A stretch of DNA of 64,000 bases, from positions 54,355 through 118,354 of the forward strand of contig CACHMT010000002.1 in NCBI GenBank assembly GCA_902581005.1. The letters are read 5' to 3'. The position numbers and the translations under genes were made by a program. This document shows, one piece after another, positions 35,804 through 45,556 of this stretch. Source of the stretch: an uncultured Alphaproteobacteria bacterium (GTDB taxonomy: Bacteria > Pseudomonadota > Alphaproteobacteria > Rhodobacterales > Rhodobacteraceae). The notes under the pieces are model-generated. The model worked only from the letters and a program-made list of their open reading frames with translations, was not told where the DNA came from and ran no database searches. Position 1 is the first letter of the stretch, and each line of letters begins with the position of its first letter.

Positions 35804-36729
35804 AAAATGTCGATAATATATCATCGGACTTTCTACTAAGTCTGGTAACTGAAAAAAATATGAGCCTGAATACGGCATCTTCATACAGAGCGGATCTAAA
35901 GATTTTTTTTACTTTTATAAACGATAAAAACTTAAATTTTGAAACGGTTAAGAAAGAAGATATCAACAAATTTTTCCAAAATCAAAGAGAAAGGCACTTT
36001 GCAGACAATACTATTTCAAGGAGATTATCTACTGTAAAACAATTTTTTAAATTTTTAATGAAGGAAGGTTTGCTTGATCGGAACCCATGTGAGGATATAA
36101 AAAACTTTAAAAAAGCAATAAAAATACCTGGCTTCTTATCTGAAGAAGAGGTGCTAAAAATATTGAACTCTGCTAGTAAAGTGGGGAAAAATAAGCTTGA
36201 GAAAACAAGAAATAAAGCTTTAATTGAAATCCTCTACGCAAGTGGGATGAGAGTTAGTGAACTCGTTTCATTAAGAAAATCACTTTTTATTGGTATGCCA
36301 GAAATAATATTAATTAAAGGTAAAGGAAATAAAGAACGAATGGTTCCGATTTCGAAATTAGCTATATCAGCAATTAAAAAATATTTGGTGGAGTTAAAAA
36401 AAACTAACATAGCGTTTTATGAAAGTGAGTTTTTATTTCCTTCAAGATCAAAAAATGGCTATTTGAATAGAGAGAGATTTTTCTTGATTATTAAAAAAAT
36501 TGCTGAATTCGCAGGACTAAACCCGCGTTATGTTTCCCCGCACAAAATCCGACATGCATTCGCATCTCATTTATTGTCAAATGGTGCCGATCTAAGAGTT
36601 ATACAAACTCTACTTGGTCACAAAAACCTTAGCACCACTGAGATTTATACCCATATTCTAGATGAAAAAATGATAAAGAGTGTTCAAGAGAATCACCCTT
36701 TTGCTAAAAAAGATTTTAAAAACTTATGA
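35800..36729 (+). CDS. xerD: Tyrosine recombinase XerD
   Basis: XerD, with XerC, resolves chromosome dimers at dif. The 309-residue protein has the SAM-like N-terminal core-binding domain and the catalytic residues: Arg in YASGMRVSEL, Lys in IKGKGNKERMVP, the HKIRHAFASHLL box, the GHKNLSTTEIYTH box with the Tyr nucleophile. Position beside aroK-aroB supports XerD over XerC or an island integrase. It starts inside the last codons of the exported protein gene. Confidence 0.93.
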   Translation: MKNVDNISSDFLLSLVTEKNMSLNTASSYRADLKIFFTFINDKNLNFETVKKEDINKFFQNQRERHFADNTISRRLSTVKQFFKFLMKEGLLDRNPCEDIKNFKKAIKIPGFLSEEEVLKILNSASKVGKNKLEKTRNKALIEILYASGMRVSELVSLRKSLFIGMPEIILIKGKGNKERMVPISKLAISAIKKYLVELKKTNIAFYESEFLFPSRSKNGYLNRERFFLIIKKIAEFAGLNPRYVSPHKIRHAFASHLLSNGADLRVIQTLLGHKNLSTTEIYTHILDEKMIKSVQENHPFAKKDFKNL

Positions 36730-36763
36730 ACATATTCGTAAGTATGTAGGAAAGGAATAAATT

Positions 36764-38053
36764 ATGCTTATTGACACGAATTTTTGGTTAGTATCAATCT
36801 CAATTGCTGGCCTGCTATTTATTTCAGCTTTTTTCTCTGGATCTGAAACAGCTCTCACAGGAGCAAGTAAAGCCAAACTAACTGCACTGAAAGCGAAGGG
36901 TTCAAAAATGGCAACAAGAGCATTAGCTTTGAAAGAAAATGGTGAGAGCTTGCTCGGAGCATTATTATTAGGAAATAATTTAGTGAATATTCTTGCAACC
37001 TCTCTTGCAACTTCTCTCTTTACATCATTATTTCAAGAAAATGGTGTTATTATAGCTACATTCACTATGACATTTTTAATATTAGTCTTTGCTGAAATTA
37101 TGCCCAAAACTTACGCGATTACCAATCCAGAAGGTGTTTCAATAAGGGTTGCAGGTTTAGTCAGGTTCTTTGTACTTGCCTTTACTCCCTTTATTAAAGC
37201 AATTAGATTTTTTGTAAGAATTACTTTCAACGCTTTTGGCGTTAAGTCCGACGATAACATTGAAGAAATGGCAACTGAGGAAATAGCAGGCGCTATATCG
37301 CTTCATCACTCTGAAGGGGCAGTGCAGAAAGAAGCAAGAGATATTCTCCTTGGAGCTTTGGACCTTGGCAATCGAGAAGTAGAAGAGATAATGTTGCATC
37401 GCAGTCAAATCGAAATGATAAGCACAAATAGTTCCCCAAATGAGATTTTTGAGAAGTGTCTAAACTCTCCTTACACCAGACTTCCAATCTATGAAGACAA
37501 CCCAGAAAATGTGATTGGGGTACTTCATGCAAAGGATGTCTTAAGATCATTCAAGGGATTTGGGCTTGGACAGTCTACCAGAAGATTCAATGTTAATGAT
37601 ATGAATATTCTTGAAGTTGCAATGAAACCTTATTTTGTTCCAGAGACCACTACTCTTGATCAACAAATGAAACAATTCTTAAAAAGAAAATCACACTTTG
37701 CTCTGGTAGTGGATGAATATGGTGACCTTCGAGGGCTTATAACGTTAGAGGACATTTTAGAAGAAATAGTAGGTCAAATTAGTGATGAGCACGATGTGAT
37801 TGAACAACAGGTAAAGGAGCTTAATGACAACTCATTAATAGTCGAAGGGAATATGACTATTAGAGATCTTAATAGACATAGAGACTGGAATATCCCTGAT
37901 GAGGAAGCTAACACAGTTGCAGGTCTTGTGATACATGAAGCACAGTCAATTCCCTCTGAAAAACAAGTTTTTATTTTTGATGGATTTCGGTATGAAATAT
38001 TAAAAAGAAAAGGAAATCGTATAACAAAAATAAAAATAAAAAAGCTAGGTTAG
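36764..38053 (+). CDS. HlyC/CorC (CNNM-like) transporter with CBS domains
   Basis: The 429-residue protein has an N-terminal DUF21/CNNM membrane domain (FISAFFSGSETALTGASK, about residues 19-36, and two or three more helices), a CBS pair (about 205-335, with LVVDEYGDLRGLITLEDILEEIVG) and the C-terminal CorC_HlyC domain (SLIVEGNMTIRDLNRH to the end). Members are linked to Mg2+/Co2+ efflux or membrane stress. AGGAAAGGAAT precedes the ATG. It follows xerD by 34 bp, an order conserved in Rhodobacterales. Confidence 0.9.
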   Translation: MLIDTNFWLVSISIAGLLFISAFFSGSETALTGASKAKLTALKAKGSKMATRALALKENGESLLGALLLGNNLVNILATSLATSLFTSLFQENGVIIATFTMTFLILVFAEIMPKTYAITNPEGVSIRVAGLVRFFVLAFTPFIKAIRFFVRITFNAFGVKSDDNIEEMATEEIAGAISLHHSEGAVQKEARDILLGALDLGNREVEEIMLHRSQIEMISTNSSPNEIFEKCLNSPYTRLPIYEDNPENVIGVLHAKDVLRSFKGFGLGQSTRRFNVNDMNILEVAMKPYFVPETTTLDQQMKQFLKRKSHFALVVDEYGDLRGLITLEDILEEIVGQISDEHDVIEQQVKELNDNSLIVEGNMTIRDLNRHRDWNIPDEEANTVAGLVIHEAQSIPSEKQVFIFDGFRYEILKRKGNRITKIKIKKLG

Positions 38054-38056
38054 TGC

Positions 38057-39280
38057 CTAATTTAAATATCTTTTAAGCGCTAATACTGCGTTCATTCCAC
38101 CAAATGCAAAAGAATTGTTAAGAACAACGTCCACACTTTTCAACTCTTGAGAATAATTTGGAACTACATCAAGATCGCAAGCAGGGTCTAAACCTAAATA
38201 ATTAATAGTTGGAGGGATAACGTTTTCGTTTATGGCAAGGGTGCAAGCCAAGAGTTCGATTGCTGCTGTCGCACCTATTAGATGACCATGCATAGCTTTA
38301 GTAGAAGAGACTTTTACAGATTTAGAATGGTTTCCGAATACTTTGTTAATTGCTTCACTTTCCATCTTATCATTCAAAATAGTACCAGTACCGTGTGCAT
38401 TTATATAGGTGACATCTGTCTTATTTATCATTGCATCTTTCAATACACCTTCAAGAGCTTTTTGGGGACCAATATTATTCGGCTTTATGAGATCAGATGC
38501 GTCTGAAGACATAGCAAATCCGACTACTTCCGCAATGATGTCTGCTTTTCTTTTTTTTGCAGAGGCCAAGCTCTCAAATACAAAGATTCCGGCGCCCTCA
38601 CCATGAACGAGACCATCTCTTCCTCTGGAAAAAGGACGACACTTGCTTTGAGATAAAACTCTTAAACTTTCCCAAGGTTTAATACCTCCAAAACTTAAAA
38701 AACTCTCGCTTCCACCCGTAATCAGAATTTTGGATTTTCCTGATTTAATAGTTTCGTAAGCAATCCCCATGGCATGATTTGCAGAAGAACAAGCAGAAGA
38801 GACAGTAAAACTTGGTCCCTGTATATGATATTCAATCGAGATCAAACTAGTTGCTGAGTTATTCATAATCTTTGGTATAGTAAGAGGGTGTAGCCTATTA
38901 TGCCCCTTCTCAAAAACCTGTTTATAGCTATAGTTTATAGTCTCAATACCACCAATAGAAGAGCCCAAAATTACTCCGGCATTTTCTGGCCACTCTTCTT
39001 TACAATTTTCAAGCCCCGCGTTCGCTATTGCTTCTTTAGCAGCCAGCAAAGCAAATTGGGAAAATCGATCCGTCCTGCTAACTTGCTTCAATTCAAAATG
39101 CTTACTTGGATCAAAGTTTTTTATTTGTCCGCCAGTTTTTACTTTTAGCCTTGTTATATCTGGAAACTCAAGTTGGCCAATCCCAGGCCTACCTTCTCTC
39201 AAGCTATTATATATTTCGGGCACTGACATTCCAATAGATGAAACACCCCCCATTCCTGTTATTACCACTCTGTTAGTCAT
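38057..39280 (-). CDS. Beta-ketoacyl-ACP synthase (FabF-like) of a lipid A locus
   Basis: This KAS I/II-type thiolase-fold enzyme of 407 residues has the Cys-His-His triad: Cys164 in VSSACSSANHA, His296 in NAHGTGT and His333 in KAMHGHLIGATAA. It condenses malonyl-ACP with acyl-ACP. Its location right after a dedicated ACP and lpxD suggests it makes an acyl chain for lipid A, comparable to acpXL-fabF-type sets of rhizobia; this is inference. Divergent loop sequences (SCSSANH instead of CATSAH) distinguish it from housekeeping FabF. Confidence 0.88.
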   Translation of the reverse strand: MTNRVVITGMGGVSSIGMSVPEIYNSLREGRPGIGQLEFPDITRLKVKTGGQIKNFDPSKHFELKQVSRTDRFSQFALLAAKEAIANAGLENCKEEWPENAGVILGSSIGGIETINYSYKQVFEKGHNRLHPLTIPKIMNNSATSLISIEYHIQGPSFTVSSACSSANHAMGIAYETIKSGKSKILITGGSESFLSFGGIKPWESLRVLSQSKCRPFSRGRDGLVHGEGAGIFVFESLASAKKRKADIIAEVVGFAMSSDASDLIKPNNIGPQKALEGVLKDAMINKTDVTYINAHGTGTILNDKMESEAINKVFGNHSKSVKVSSTKAMHGHLIGATAAIELLACTLAINENVIPPTINYLGLDPACDLDVVPNYSQELKSVDVVLNNSFAFGGMNAVLALKRYLN

Positions 39281-39303
39281 AAAAATTAATTAAAAAGAAG
39301 GAC

Positions 39304-39564
39304 CTAGGCATTTTTTTGCAAAAGATCTTTTAAGTGATCGGCAAGGGTTGATACTGTATAGAAACGCTTTTTTATCTCAGTTTCATCTAAACTCTCAAAT
39401 GGAATTGATATATCAAATGTTTCTTCCAATGAAAAAACTAATTCAACAAGGGCCACAGAGTCTAAATTTAGCTCTTCAAACTTTCTATCAAGAGGAATTT
39501 GCTTTGGATCGATACCCGTTTGTTTTCCGACCAACTCTAAAACTTTTTCTTCTATATTTTCCAT
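39304..39564 (-). CDS. Dedicated acyl carrier protein
   Basis: The 86-residue acidic four-helix protein has the phosphopantetheine site LNLDSVALVELVF with Ser36; the DSVA sequence differs from the DSLD/T of housekeeping AcpP. A C-terminal RFYTVSTLADHL helix completes the fold. It lies between lpxD (57 bp) and a ketosynthase (23 bp) in one direction, so it probably carries a special acyl chain for lipid A. Comparable specialised ACPs (AcpXL) exist in rhizobia, but this one is not a close match in the residues I can compare. Confidence 0.85.
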   Translation of the reverse strand: MENIEEKVLELVGKQTGIDPKQIPLDRKFEELNLDSVALVELVFSLEETFDISIPFESLDETEIKKRFYTVSTLADHLKDLLQKNA

Positions 39565-39621
39565 TATAGAGGTCCTATAACACAGGAATGTGTAAGATAT
39601 ATGTCACGCTATATTACTGAA

Positions 39622-40674
39622 TTATTTTTTCAACAATTTTATTATTTTTGGTAACCTTCTAAAAGCCAAATAGGATGCTATGTTTTTACTTTTTAACATA
39701 GCGGGATTACCCATCAGAAACTGGTTTGGCTTTGCATTAACTGATAAACCAGTTTTGCCAGCCAGAATTACATCCGATCCAACCTCTATGTTATCACCCA
39801 CTCCTGACTGTCCACCCATAACCACCCTATCACCTACTTTTGCAGATCCAGCTATTCCCACTTGACCACAAATTAAGCAATTCCTGCCTAGCTGTACATT
39901 GTGCGCTATATGAACTAGGTTATCTAATTTAGTGCCCTCTCCAATTATCGTGTTGGCTATTGTACCCCTATCTATACAGCAATTGGCACCTATCTCCACA
40001 TTATCGTGTATCTCTACGGAACCTAAACTTTCGACTTTGAGGTAATTTTTCAGGCTCATTTTTACTTCGTCTGTCCTGGATAACATCACTCTTTCGACAC
40101 CTTCACCTGTGTCTGATACAAAAGAGAAGCCATCACTTCCAATAACGACGTTTGAATTGCATATGACATTCTTACCTATTATGACATTTTCTAAAACCCT
40201 AACTCCGGAATGGAGAATTGTTTCATCATCGATAATTACATTATTCATTATTGTAACATTAGAGAAAATAGTCACATTATCTCCAATTACACAATTAGGT
40301 CCTACGTATGTAAATGGTCCAATATTTACATTTTTCCCTATTCTTGCCGAGCCATCTAAAACCGCACTTTGGCTTATACCTTCTACACATCTTGGGGAAC
40401 TATGAAATAGTTTATTTACCTCGTACAAAGCGGTCTTGCCCTTATTAAGGAAAATCGCTCCCTCCAGCTTTAAGGCTCTCCAGTCGACCTGCTTAGTAAA
40501 TAAAGCTGCTTTTGCTCTGCCCAGCCCAATTTCGTTAATGTATTTGTTGCTAAGCGCCATTGCTAGTTGCTGCTCACTCGCAAACTTTGGTTCGCTCGGT
40601 CCTGCGACTAATAATTCAGCATTGCCCACTAAGGTTCCACCAATTTGGCTAGAAATATCTCGTAGGGTAAACAT
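39622..40674 (-). CDS. lpxD: UDP-3-O-acylglucosamine N-acyltransferase (LpxD)
   Basis: LpxD adds the N-linked 3-hydroxyacyl chain to UDP-3-O-acyl-glucosamine in the third step of lipid A synthesis. The 350-residue protein has the N-terminal uridine-binding domain (about 1-95), a left-handed beta-helix of hexapeptide repeats (from [19 protein letters not shown] to [15 protein letters not shown]), and the catalytic-His segment [14 protein letters not shown]. In most genomes lpxD lies near bamA-fabZ-lpxA; here it leads an ACP and a ketosynthase instead. Confidence 0.93.
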   Translation of the reverse strand: MFTLRDISSQIGGTLVGNAELLVAGPSEPKFASEQQLAMALSNKYINEIGLGRAKAALFTKQVDWRALKLEGAIFLNKGKTALYEVNKLFHSSPRCVEGISQSAVLDGSARIGKNVNIGPFTYVGPNCVIGDNVTIFSNVTIMNNVIIDDETILHSGVRVLENVIIGKNVICNSNVVIGSDGFSFVSDTGEGVERVMLSRTDEVKMSLKNYLKVESLGSVEIHDNVEIGANCCIDRGTIANTIIGEGTKLDNLVHIAHNVQLGRNCLICGQVGIAGSAKVGDRVVMGGQSGVGDNIEVGSDVILAGKTGLSVNAKPNQFLMGNPAMLKSKNIASYLAFRRLPKIIKLLKK

Positions 40675-40710
40675 TTTATACTATTCTAATCCAAAATTTC
40701 CAAAAGGCGG

Positions 40711-42366
40711 TCAATAAATCGATACTCCTGCGTCAACCAAAGCCATATATACAAGAGCATCTCTTCCATAAATATCCGCCCTGTAATGTATTTGGCCAAA
40801 CTCATCAAAGAACGCAGTGCGATAGGTAATATAAACTGGAATTTTTCTTGATAAATTAATGTAAGTTTCTTCAGCTTTTTCAAGAACTTCTTGAAATTTG
40901 CTTTCTGGATTAACCTCTTGTTCTCGCAGTAAAGAATATGCGAATTGAAATGGTTCTTGTAACCTTATACAACCATGACTGAATGTCCTCTCATCTTTGA
41001 AAAACAAATCCTTCATTGGAGTATCATGCATGTAGATACTAAATTTATTTGGAAACATAAATTTAACAAGTCCCAAAGCATTAATATTGCTAGGTATTTG
41101 TTTTATAAGGAATGGAAAGTTATCGGGTGTAAACGCCTGCATATCAATTAAATTTGAATCAATTATAGTATCCGTACCCCTAACCATTAAAACCATCTCA
41201 TTATCGGTCAAAAAATTGGGGTCACTTTGAATCAACGGAAGGTACTCTTCAACCGCTATACTCTTTGGAACGTGCCATGTAGGATTTACCACCATATGGG
41301 TCATAGTGTCGTTAAATTCTGCTGTTTGATTACTAGGCAGGCCAATGACTACTCGTGATTCCCACACTTTTTCGTTTCCCGATTTAAAGTATGCGTGAAA
41401 GTTTGGCTGGTTAACCAAAACGTATTCAGCTCCTCGATCTTCATTATTCCATCTCATCCGTTCCAAATTAACGAGTACCTGCATTAACCTTGTTTTAGCG
41501 GGAACATTGATAGCTTCAATACTCCTTTTTCCAAATACACCATCGGGGTTTAAACCATGATACTCTTGAAATCTCTTCACCGAGTCATTCAATTGCTCAT
41601 CGAATAGCCTTGAATGAACTTTATACACCGGATAACCCATTTTACTTAATCGTTTTCGAAGAAAAGGCACATTATCATGCGTCATTCCTACCGCTAACAC
41701 AGCGTCTGTCGGCACAAGGTCTCCCCAAGACCTGTTGAGTGAGGCCTCTCTTAGGTTTTTCAATTCATCTCGCAAACTCTTATATTCATTTGATTTTGGG
41801 AAAAGGTTCCCAAAAAATAAATTGATATTTAAGCTCTCAGTTAGAGCCGATAAGAGCGTACCAGCTTCTTTTCTCCGTGGCGATACGTTGATGTTAGCAT
41901 CTATCATGCTGGGGTTCAGAATACCCCCCGAAACGTCTTGCGCAAATAGCAAAAAGGCCTCTGTTGCCATAAGCTCAAGCTTTGCCTGTTGAGATGGATC
42001 ACTTTCAAATATTGCTTGACTAAGCTCGTCAAAGGGGTATCGCGAGGAAGGTAATCCGTGAAGCTCTGCCTCTCCAATAATAGTTGTAAGGCTTTTTAGT
42101 TTCTTCTGATTTCTGATCCAAAATGGCTCAAACTCTCTTTTAGTATAAAATACTGATATTGGATTTTCTGCTAGATAAAATTCAGAAAGTACTGACTTTA
42201 ATGAAGCTCTTTGTAAATCGTTTTTCCATTCATTCTCTTGTGAAAGCGCTCCGAACGCAAATATAGAAAAGATAAGTACAACAAATGTGATCATTGATAA
42301 AAAGCGTTTGCTAAAAAATAAAAGTCTCTTGTTATAATTAGATGATCTTATTTTAATGTAACCCAT
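40711..42366 (-). CDS. L,D-transpeptidase, YcbB (LdtD)-like
   Basis: The 551-residue envelope enzyme has one N-terminal hydrophobic segment (about 22-41), a helical region, a peptidoglycan-binding domain (LFDEQLNDSVKRFQEYHGLN and DGVFGKRSIEAIN, about 254-287) and the YkuD catalytic domain with HDTPMKDLFF and the SHGCIRL motif, catalytic Cys466. It should form 3-3 cross-links in peptidoglycan. GAGGGC precedes the ATG. Divergent from a YcbK-like gene, as a functional pair. Confidence 0.92.
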   Translation of the reverse strand: MGYIKIRSSNYNKRLLFFSKRFLSMITFVVLIFSIFAFGALSQENEWKNDLQRASLKSVLSEFYLAENPISVFYTKREFEPFWIRNQKKLKSLTTIIGEAELHGLPSSRYPFDELSQAIFESDPSQQAKLELMATEAFLLFAQDVSGGILNPSMIDANINVSPRRKEAGTLLSALTESLNINLFFGNLFPKSNEYKSLRDELKNLREASLNRSWGDLVPTDAVLAVGMTHDNVPFLRKRLSKMGYPVYKVHSRLFDEQLNDSVKRFQEYHGLNPDGVFGKRSIEAINVPAKTRLMQVLVNLERMRWNNEDRGAEYVLVNQPNFHAYFKSGNEKVWESRVVIGLPSNQTAEFNDTMTHMVVNPTWHVPKSIAVEEYLPLIQSDPNFLTDNEMVLMVRGTDTIIDSNLIDMQAFTPDNFPFLIKQIPSNINALGLVKFMFPNKFSIYMHDTPMKDLFFKDERTFSHGCIRLQEPFQFAYSLLREQEVNPESKFQEVLEKAEETYINLSRKIPVYITYRTAFFDEFGQIHYRADIYGRDALVYMALVDAGVSIY

Positions 42367-42404
42367 TTTTCGCCCTCAGTGATTTTGATCCTTGTGTTAA
42401 AAAT

Positions 42405-42430
42405 TTGACATGATAAACTATTACCGTCAA
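42405..42430. promoter_or_regulatory. Divergent -35-like elements between LdtD-like and YcbK-like genes
   Basis: TTGACA on the plus strand (42405-42410) and TTGACG on the minus strand (42430-42425) face each other across 14 bases and also form a TTGAC/GTCAA inverted repeat. Matching -10 boxes are poor on both sides (for example CAATTT at 42428 on plus). They may be back-to-back promoters or an operator. Confidence 0.25.
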
Positions 42431-42538
42431 TTTATTAACTCTGGTGAGTTGCAGTTGTGATTAAGATAAGCGTTTTTACAAATTATTCCACTGATTCGAA
42501 AGTTTATCTTTTATTTTTTCCTATATCGTGTAATAAAT

Positions 42539-43135
42539 ATGTCGTATAAAGAAAATGATATAATTCGAGGCGAAACAGGTATGATAACAAGAAGATACTT
42601 GCTTACTTCTTTTGTGTCTACCGCATCTATTGTGGTAGCAGCACCTGTTTTAGCCAAAGCTCCTGGCTTTTTAAGGGGAGCGGGTGATATACGTAAGATA
42701 AGATTCCGGAATTTTAACACAGGTGAATTTATAAATTCTGTCTACTGGATAGAAGGCTCGTATGTTAGCGACGCTTTGAAAGAAATAGACTATTTTATGA
42801 GAGATTGGAGACAAAATAAGGTTCGGTCGTATGATCCTGCAAACATAGATATTTTATCGGCAACACAGGGGCTTCTTGATAGCTCTGAGCCGTTCTATCT
42901 TTTATCGGGGTATAGAACTAGTAAAACCAACAAAATGCTTTCAAGAATGACAGACGGCGTTGCGCAAAATTCATACCATGTTAAAGCGATGGCTGCTGAT
43001 ATAAGAATGAGAACAAGATCTACCGATAAAATTAGTAGGGCAGCGAAAAGTTTTAAGACCGGTGGTGTTGGTAGATATGCACGATCCGGATTTGTTCACA
43101 TTGACTCGGGACCATTCAGAACCTGGACTTCTTAA
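42539..43135 (+). CDS. YcbK/DUF882 family peptidoglycan-related protein (M15-like)
   Basis: The 198-residue protein has a twin-arginine signal (TRRYLLTSFVSTASIVVAAP, about residues 17-36, with ALAKA-type cleavage region) and a DUF882/peptidase_M15 domain. Zinc-site motifs are SYHVKAMAADIRM and GFVHIDSG. Similar proteins trim peptidoglycan peptides. An internal ATG at 42581, just before ITRRYL, is an alternative start with the GAGG 10 bases upstream. Its divergent partner is a YcbB-like transpeptidase; E. coli also pairs ycbB with ycbK. Confidence 0.85.
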   Translation: MSYKENDIIRGETGMITRRYLLTSFVSTASIVVAAPVLAKAPGFLRGAGDIRKIRFRNFNTGEFINSVYWIEGSYVSDALKEIDYFMRDWRQNKVRSYDPANIDILSATQGLLDSSEPFYLLSGYRTSKTNKMLSRMTDGVAQNSYHVKAMAADIRMRTRSTDKISRAAKSFKTGGVGRYARSGFVHIDSGPFRTWTS

Positions 43136-43143
43136 TTACTAAT

Positions 43144-44397
43144 TCAAGGTCTTAACGTCCCATTTCCATTTACATGATATTGAAATGAAACTAAATGTTG
43201 AGCACCTATTGGACCTCTGGCGTGCAGTTTATTAGTGGAAATACCAATTTCTGCCCCAAAACCAAATTCTCCTCCATCAGCAAATTGAGTAGATGCATTG
43301 CATAAAAGAATTGAGCTATCTAATTTTTTAAAAAATAACTCACTGGCAGATTTATCCTCGGTCAGTATGCAGTCCGTATGATTTGATCCAAAATTTCTAA
43401 TATGTGAAATAGCAGCATCTATGTCTTCTACTACCTTAACAGCTAGAATATTTTCTAGAAATTCATATCCGTAGTCGCTATCAGCAACGCTTACGATGGA
43501 TTTATTTTTAAATAGTGCCTTATCTGCACGTATTTCTATTCCATTAGCAATTAGGAAATTTATGAGCTCGTTGCCTTGCTTGTTGTAGAATTCTTTATCA
43601 ATCAAGAGCGTCTCCACAGCTCCACAGATACCTGGTCTCCTTGACTTAGAGTTTTGCACTACTTTTTTTGCTATCTCAATATCTGCTTTTTTATGAACAT
43701 AAACATGAACTATACCTTCTAAATGAGCAAACACAGGAACTTTTGCCTCCCTTTTTATAAATTCAACCAAGCTTCGCCCGCCTCTCGGTATAACTACATC
43801 AACATAATCTGTCATATTAACTAATAACCTTACTTCCTCTCTACTGCCAGACCTAAGCATTTGAACACAATTTTCTGGCATTTCCATCTCCGACAAAGCC
43901 ATGACGAGAATATCATATAATGCTTGTACAGTTTTTAACGCATCAGAGCCTGGTTTTAAAATAGATGCGTTTTTTGACTTGAGACAAAGGGCTGCGGCAT
44001 CACAAAAAACATTTGGTCTACTCTCAAAAATTACGCCAATCACTCCAATTGGAGTGGTGACCTTACTAATCTCTAAGCCATTTGGACGTGTATTTGTCTC
44101 TAGAATTTGATCCACCGGGGATTTTTGTTTAGCTACGTCCAACATTACAGTTTGCAATGAATTAATTCTATCATCATCCAGCCTCAATCGATCTACAAAT
44201 GCTTTGCTTGAATTATTGACAATAGCTAGCTGAACATCTTCGTCATTTGCTCTCAATATCTGATCTTTATGTTTTTGAATAAAACTTGAAAACAATACCA
44301 AAGTTTCACTGACAACTGTGTCTGAAATTTCAGAAAGAGCCAAAGAAGCGCTATGCGCTTTTTTTCCAACCTCTAATATTTTAAAATTGTTACTCAT
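43144..44397 (-). CDS. proA: Glutamate-5-semialdehyde dehydrogenase
   Basis: ProA reduces glutamyl-5-phosphate to the semialdehyde in proline synthesis. The 417-residue protein has VTTPIGVIGVIFESRPNV, LKPGSDALK, the VIPRGGRSLVEFI block and the catalytic-Cys segment SRRPGICGAVETLLID. It ends with ARGPIGAQHLVSFQYHVNGNG, typical of the family. The proB gene is 13 bp upstream in the same operon. Confidence 0.97.
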   Translation of the reverse strand: MSNNFKILEVGKKAHSASLALSEISDTVVSETLVLFSSFIQKHKDQILRANDEDVQLAIVNNSSKAFVDRLRLDDDRINSLQTVMLDVAKQKSPVDQILETNTRPNGLEISKVTTPIGVIGVIFESRPNVFCDAAALCLKSKNASILKPGSDALKTVQALYDILVMALSEMEMPENCVQMLRSGSREEVRLLVNMTDYVDVVIPRGGRSLVEFIKREAKVPVFAHLEGIVHVYVHKKADIEIAKKVVQNSKSRRPGICGAVETLLIDKEFYNKQGNELINFLIANGIEIRADKALFKNKSIVSVADSDYGYEFLENILAVKVVEDIDAAISHIRNFGSNHTDCILTEDKSASELFFKKLDSSILLCNASTQFADGGEFGFGAEIGISTNKLHARGPIGAQHLVSFQYHVNGNGTLRP

Positions 44398-44410
44398 TAT
44401 TTAACTTTCC

Positions 44411-45556
44411 CTAACTAAAGAATGCCATGTTATCTCTGTGGATGAGCTCTGGTTTTCGATTATAACCTAATGCACCGGATATCTCCTCAGACTTAAGACC
44501 AAGTATTTTTTCTGTTTCAATCTGACTAAATGAGACCAACCCTTTAGCTATTATCTGACCGTCTTCTCCCTTAACAGTAACTACATCTCCTCTTGTAAAA
44601 GAGCCAATGCATTTCTTTGCGCCCACTGGCAACAAGGAATTTCCCGATTTTAATGCTTTTTCTGCCTTAAAATCTATTACAATTTCACCTTGCGATTTCA
44701 TGTTTAGGATCCATTTTTTTCTTGCTGCTTTTACGCTTTGAGAAGCTAGAAACCATGTTGCTTTCCTTTTAGAAATATTATTTATTGGATTACGATTTTG
44801 GCCATCAGCGATAATTAAATTACAGCCTACCGAAGTAGTGACTTTAGCTGCTTCAATTTTTGTCTTCATACCTCCATGTGAAAAATCGTTTTCTGGCCCC
44901 CCTGCCATAAGTTCAATTTCTTCTGTGATCTCATTGATAAAGGGAATATGCACTGCATTCTTACTTTTTTTTGGTGACTCCGTATACAGACCGTCAATAT
45001 CGGAAAGCAATATTAACAGGTCTGACTCACATATCGACGCAACCTGTGCAGCCAATCTGTCGTTATCTCCATATCGTATTTCATCAGTTGCGACAGTGTC
45101 ATTTTCATTAACAATGGGTATTACACCAAATGTCAGCAACGTTTTTAGCGTGGATTTACAATTTAAATATCTCCTACGATTTGTGAAATCATCTAAGGTA
45201 ATAAGTACCTGTGAACATATAAGACCCTTTAATTTAAATTGCTCTTGATATTCCTTGGAGAGTTCAATCTGTCCAACGGATGCGGCTGCTTGTTCCTGTT
45301 CCAAAGTTAATTCGTTTGCTCTAAGATTAAGAATTTTTCTTCCCAAATTTATTGCTCCCGAAGAAACGATAATTACGGCTTTTCCTTTTTTTCGTAAATC
45401 GATAACATCCTCAATGAAAGACGCGAACCATTCTTTTTTGATTGCACCAAGTTTATCCTCAACTAGCAATGATGAGCCAACTTTTATGACGATCGACTTT
45501 GATTGCTGATATATTTTTTCTATGTCAGGACTAATATTATTTAAATCGGACTCCAT
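44411..45556 (-). CDS. proB: Glutamate 5-kinase
   Basis: ProB phosphorylates glutamate at the gamma-carboxyl, the first and feedback-inhibited step of proline synthesis. The 381-residue protein has an amino-acid-kinase domain (IVIKVGSSLLVED, VIIVSSGAINLG, NENDTVATDEIRYGDND, LSDIDGLYT, GGMKTKIEAAK) and a C-terminal PUA domain (about 290-370, LPVGAKKCIGSFTRGDVVTV). Its ATG lies inside the last 16 bp of obgE, so it is co-translated with obgE. Confidence 0.97.
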   Translation of the reverse strand: MESDLNNISPDIEKIYQQSKSIVIKVGSSLLVEDKLGAIKKEWFASFIEDVIDLRKKGKAVIIVSSGAINLGRKILNLRANELTLEQEQAAASVGQIELSKEYQEQFKLKGLICSQVLITLDDFTNRRRYLNCKSTLKTLLTFGVIPIVNENDTVATDEIRYGDNDRLAAQVASICESDLLILLSDIDGLYTESPKKSKNAVHIPFINEITEEIELMAGGPENDFSHGGMKTKIEAAKVTTSVGCNLIIADGQNRNPINNISKRKATWFLASQSVKAARKKWILNMKSQGEIVIDFKAEKALKSGNSLLPVGAKKCIGSFTRGDVVTVKGEDGQIIAKGLVSFSQIETEKILGLKSEEISGALGYNRKPELIHRDNMAFFS

